A stretch of DNA of 5,435 nucleotides. Origin: Syntrophomonas sp. UBA4807 (GTDB lineage: Bacteria; Bacillota; Syntrophomonadia; Syntrophomonadales; Syntrophomonadaceae). The DNA lies in assembly GCA_002402575.1 (NCBI GenBank), contig DHGD01000064.1, forward strand, positions 489 through 5,923, read 5' to 3'. Within the stretch, counting starts at the first letter, position 1, and each line of letters starts with the position of its first letter. The notes under the pieces were generated by a model. That model worked only from the letters and a program-made list of their open reading frames with translations. It was not told the DNA's origin and ran no database searches. This document shows, piece by piece, positions 5,335 to 5,435 of this stretch. The position numbers and the translations under genes are program-made.

Positions 5335-5427
5335 AATCGGGTAGGAGGCTGCCCATTAGTCGAGTAGACGACCTCCTCATCGAGTAGCAAAGGGGACTTC
5401 CAACCCCGGGCGCAATCGGGTAGGAGG
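5335..5427. repeat. Cluster of four TCGRGTAG octamers with stem-loops
   Basis: The octamer TCGRGTAG occurs four times in the same orientation, starting at 5337, 5360, 5380 and 5416. The outer two belong to an exact 14-bp direct repeat, AATCGGGTAGGAGG (5335-5348 and 5414-5427). Between them are inverted repeats: AGGAGG (5343-5348) with CCTCCT (5372-5377), enclosing GTCG/CGAC (5359-5362, 5369-5372), and GGGG (5392-5395) with CCCC (5404-5407). No gene is visible here. It could be the end of a mobile element, a structured RNA or a binding region; the window stops inside it. Confidence 0.6.
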
Positions 5428-5435
5428 TAGGTGAT

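Noticed and set aside
5210..5380. N-terminal extension of the flippase by 57 codons (start at 5380)
   Set aside because: It crosses the extended -10 promoter and the octamer repeats, lacks hydrophobic or family sequence, and the ATG at 5209 has an ideal ribosome-binding site.

Overview
The window is a Clostridia/Bacillota housekeeping and sporulation locus. It matches the order known from Bacillus subtilis as yabM-yabN(mazG)-yabO(rqcP)-yabP-yabQ-divIC-yabR, with two differences: an HU gene sits between mazG and rqcP, and a small helix-turn-helix gene sits between yabQ and divIC. All eight complete, family-recognised genes and the HTH gene lie on the minus strand, so transcription runs from high to low coordinates. 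YabP/YabQ (spore-former proteins), strong GGAGG ribosome-binding sites, TTG and GTG starts and AT-rich promoters point to an endospore-forming Gram-positive. The moderate GC content and the HU insertion suggest a Syntrophomonas/Peptococcaceae-type clostridium rather than a Bacillus; that last step is inference.

Layout in the direction of transcription: (1) 5435-5210, a leader region without a gene, holding four copies of an octamer TCGRGTAG, a 14-bp direct repeat and, near the gene, an extended -10 promoter. (2) 5209-3662, a SpoVB/YabM-type flippase. (3) 3553-2786, MazG, without the methylase domain that is fused to it in B. subtilis YabN. (4) 2679-2404, HU, started by TTG. (5) 2402-2160, RqcP, one base after HU. 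(6) 2159-2082, two intrinsic terminators in tandem. (7) 1976-1707 yabP and 1692-1267 yabQ. (8) 1154-912, the HTH protein, preceded by a promoter with a perfect 15-bp palindrome over its -35. (9) 931-647, DivIC/FtsB, overlapping the HTH gene by 20 bp and started by TTG. (10) a near-consensus sigma-A promoter, then 567-118, the S1-domain protein YabR. (11) an intrinsic terminator at 78-106. On the other strand the probable last 27 codons of a convergent gene run from 3 to 86.

The locus looks like at least four transcription units: envelope flippase + nucleotide clean-up + nucleoid protein + ribosome rescue; the sporulation pair yabPQ; the HTH-divIC cell-division unit; and yabR. The tandem terminators separate the vegetative genes from the spore-coat genes. 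The most interesting part is the regulator-like HTH gene coupled to divIC: it has no Shine-Dalgarno, its predicted transcript begins at or next to its ATG, and its promoter carries three TCCACA half-sites that resemble both a repressor operator and DnaA boxes. I see no CRISPR array, no tRNA and no intact mobile element.
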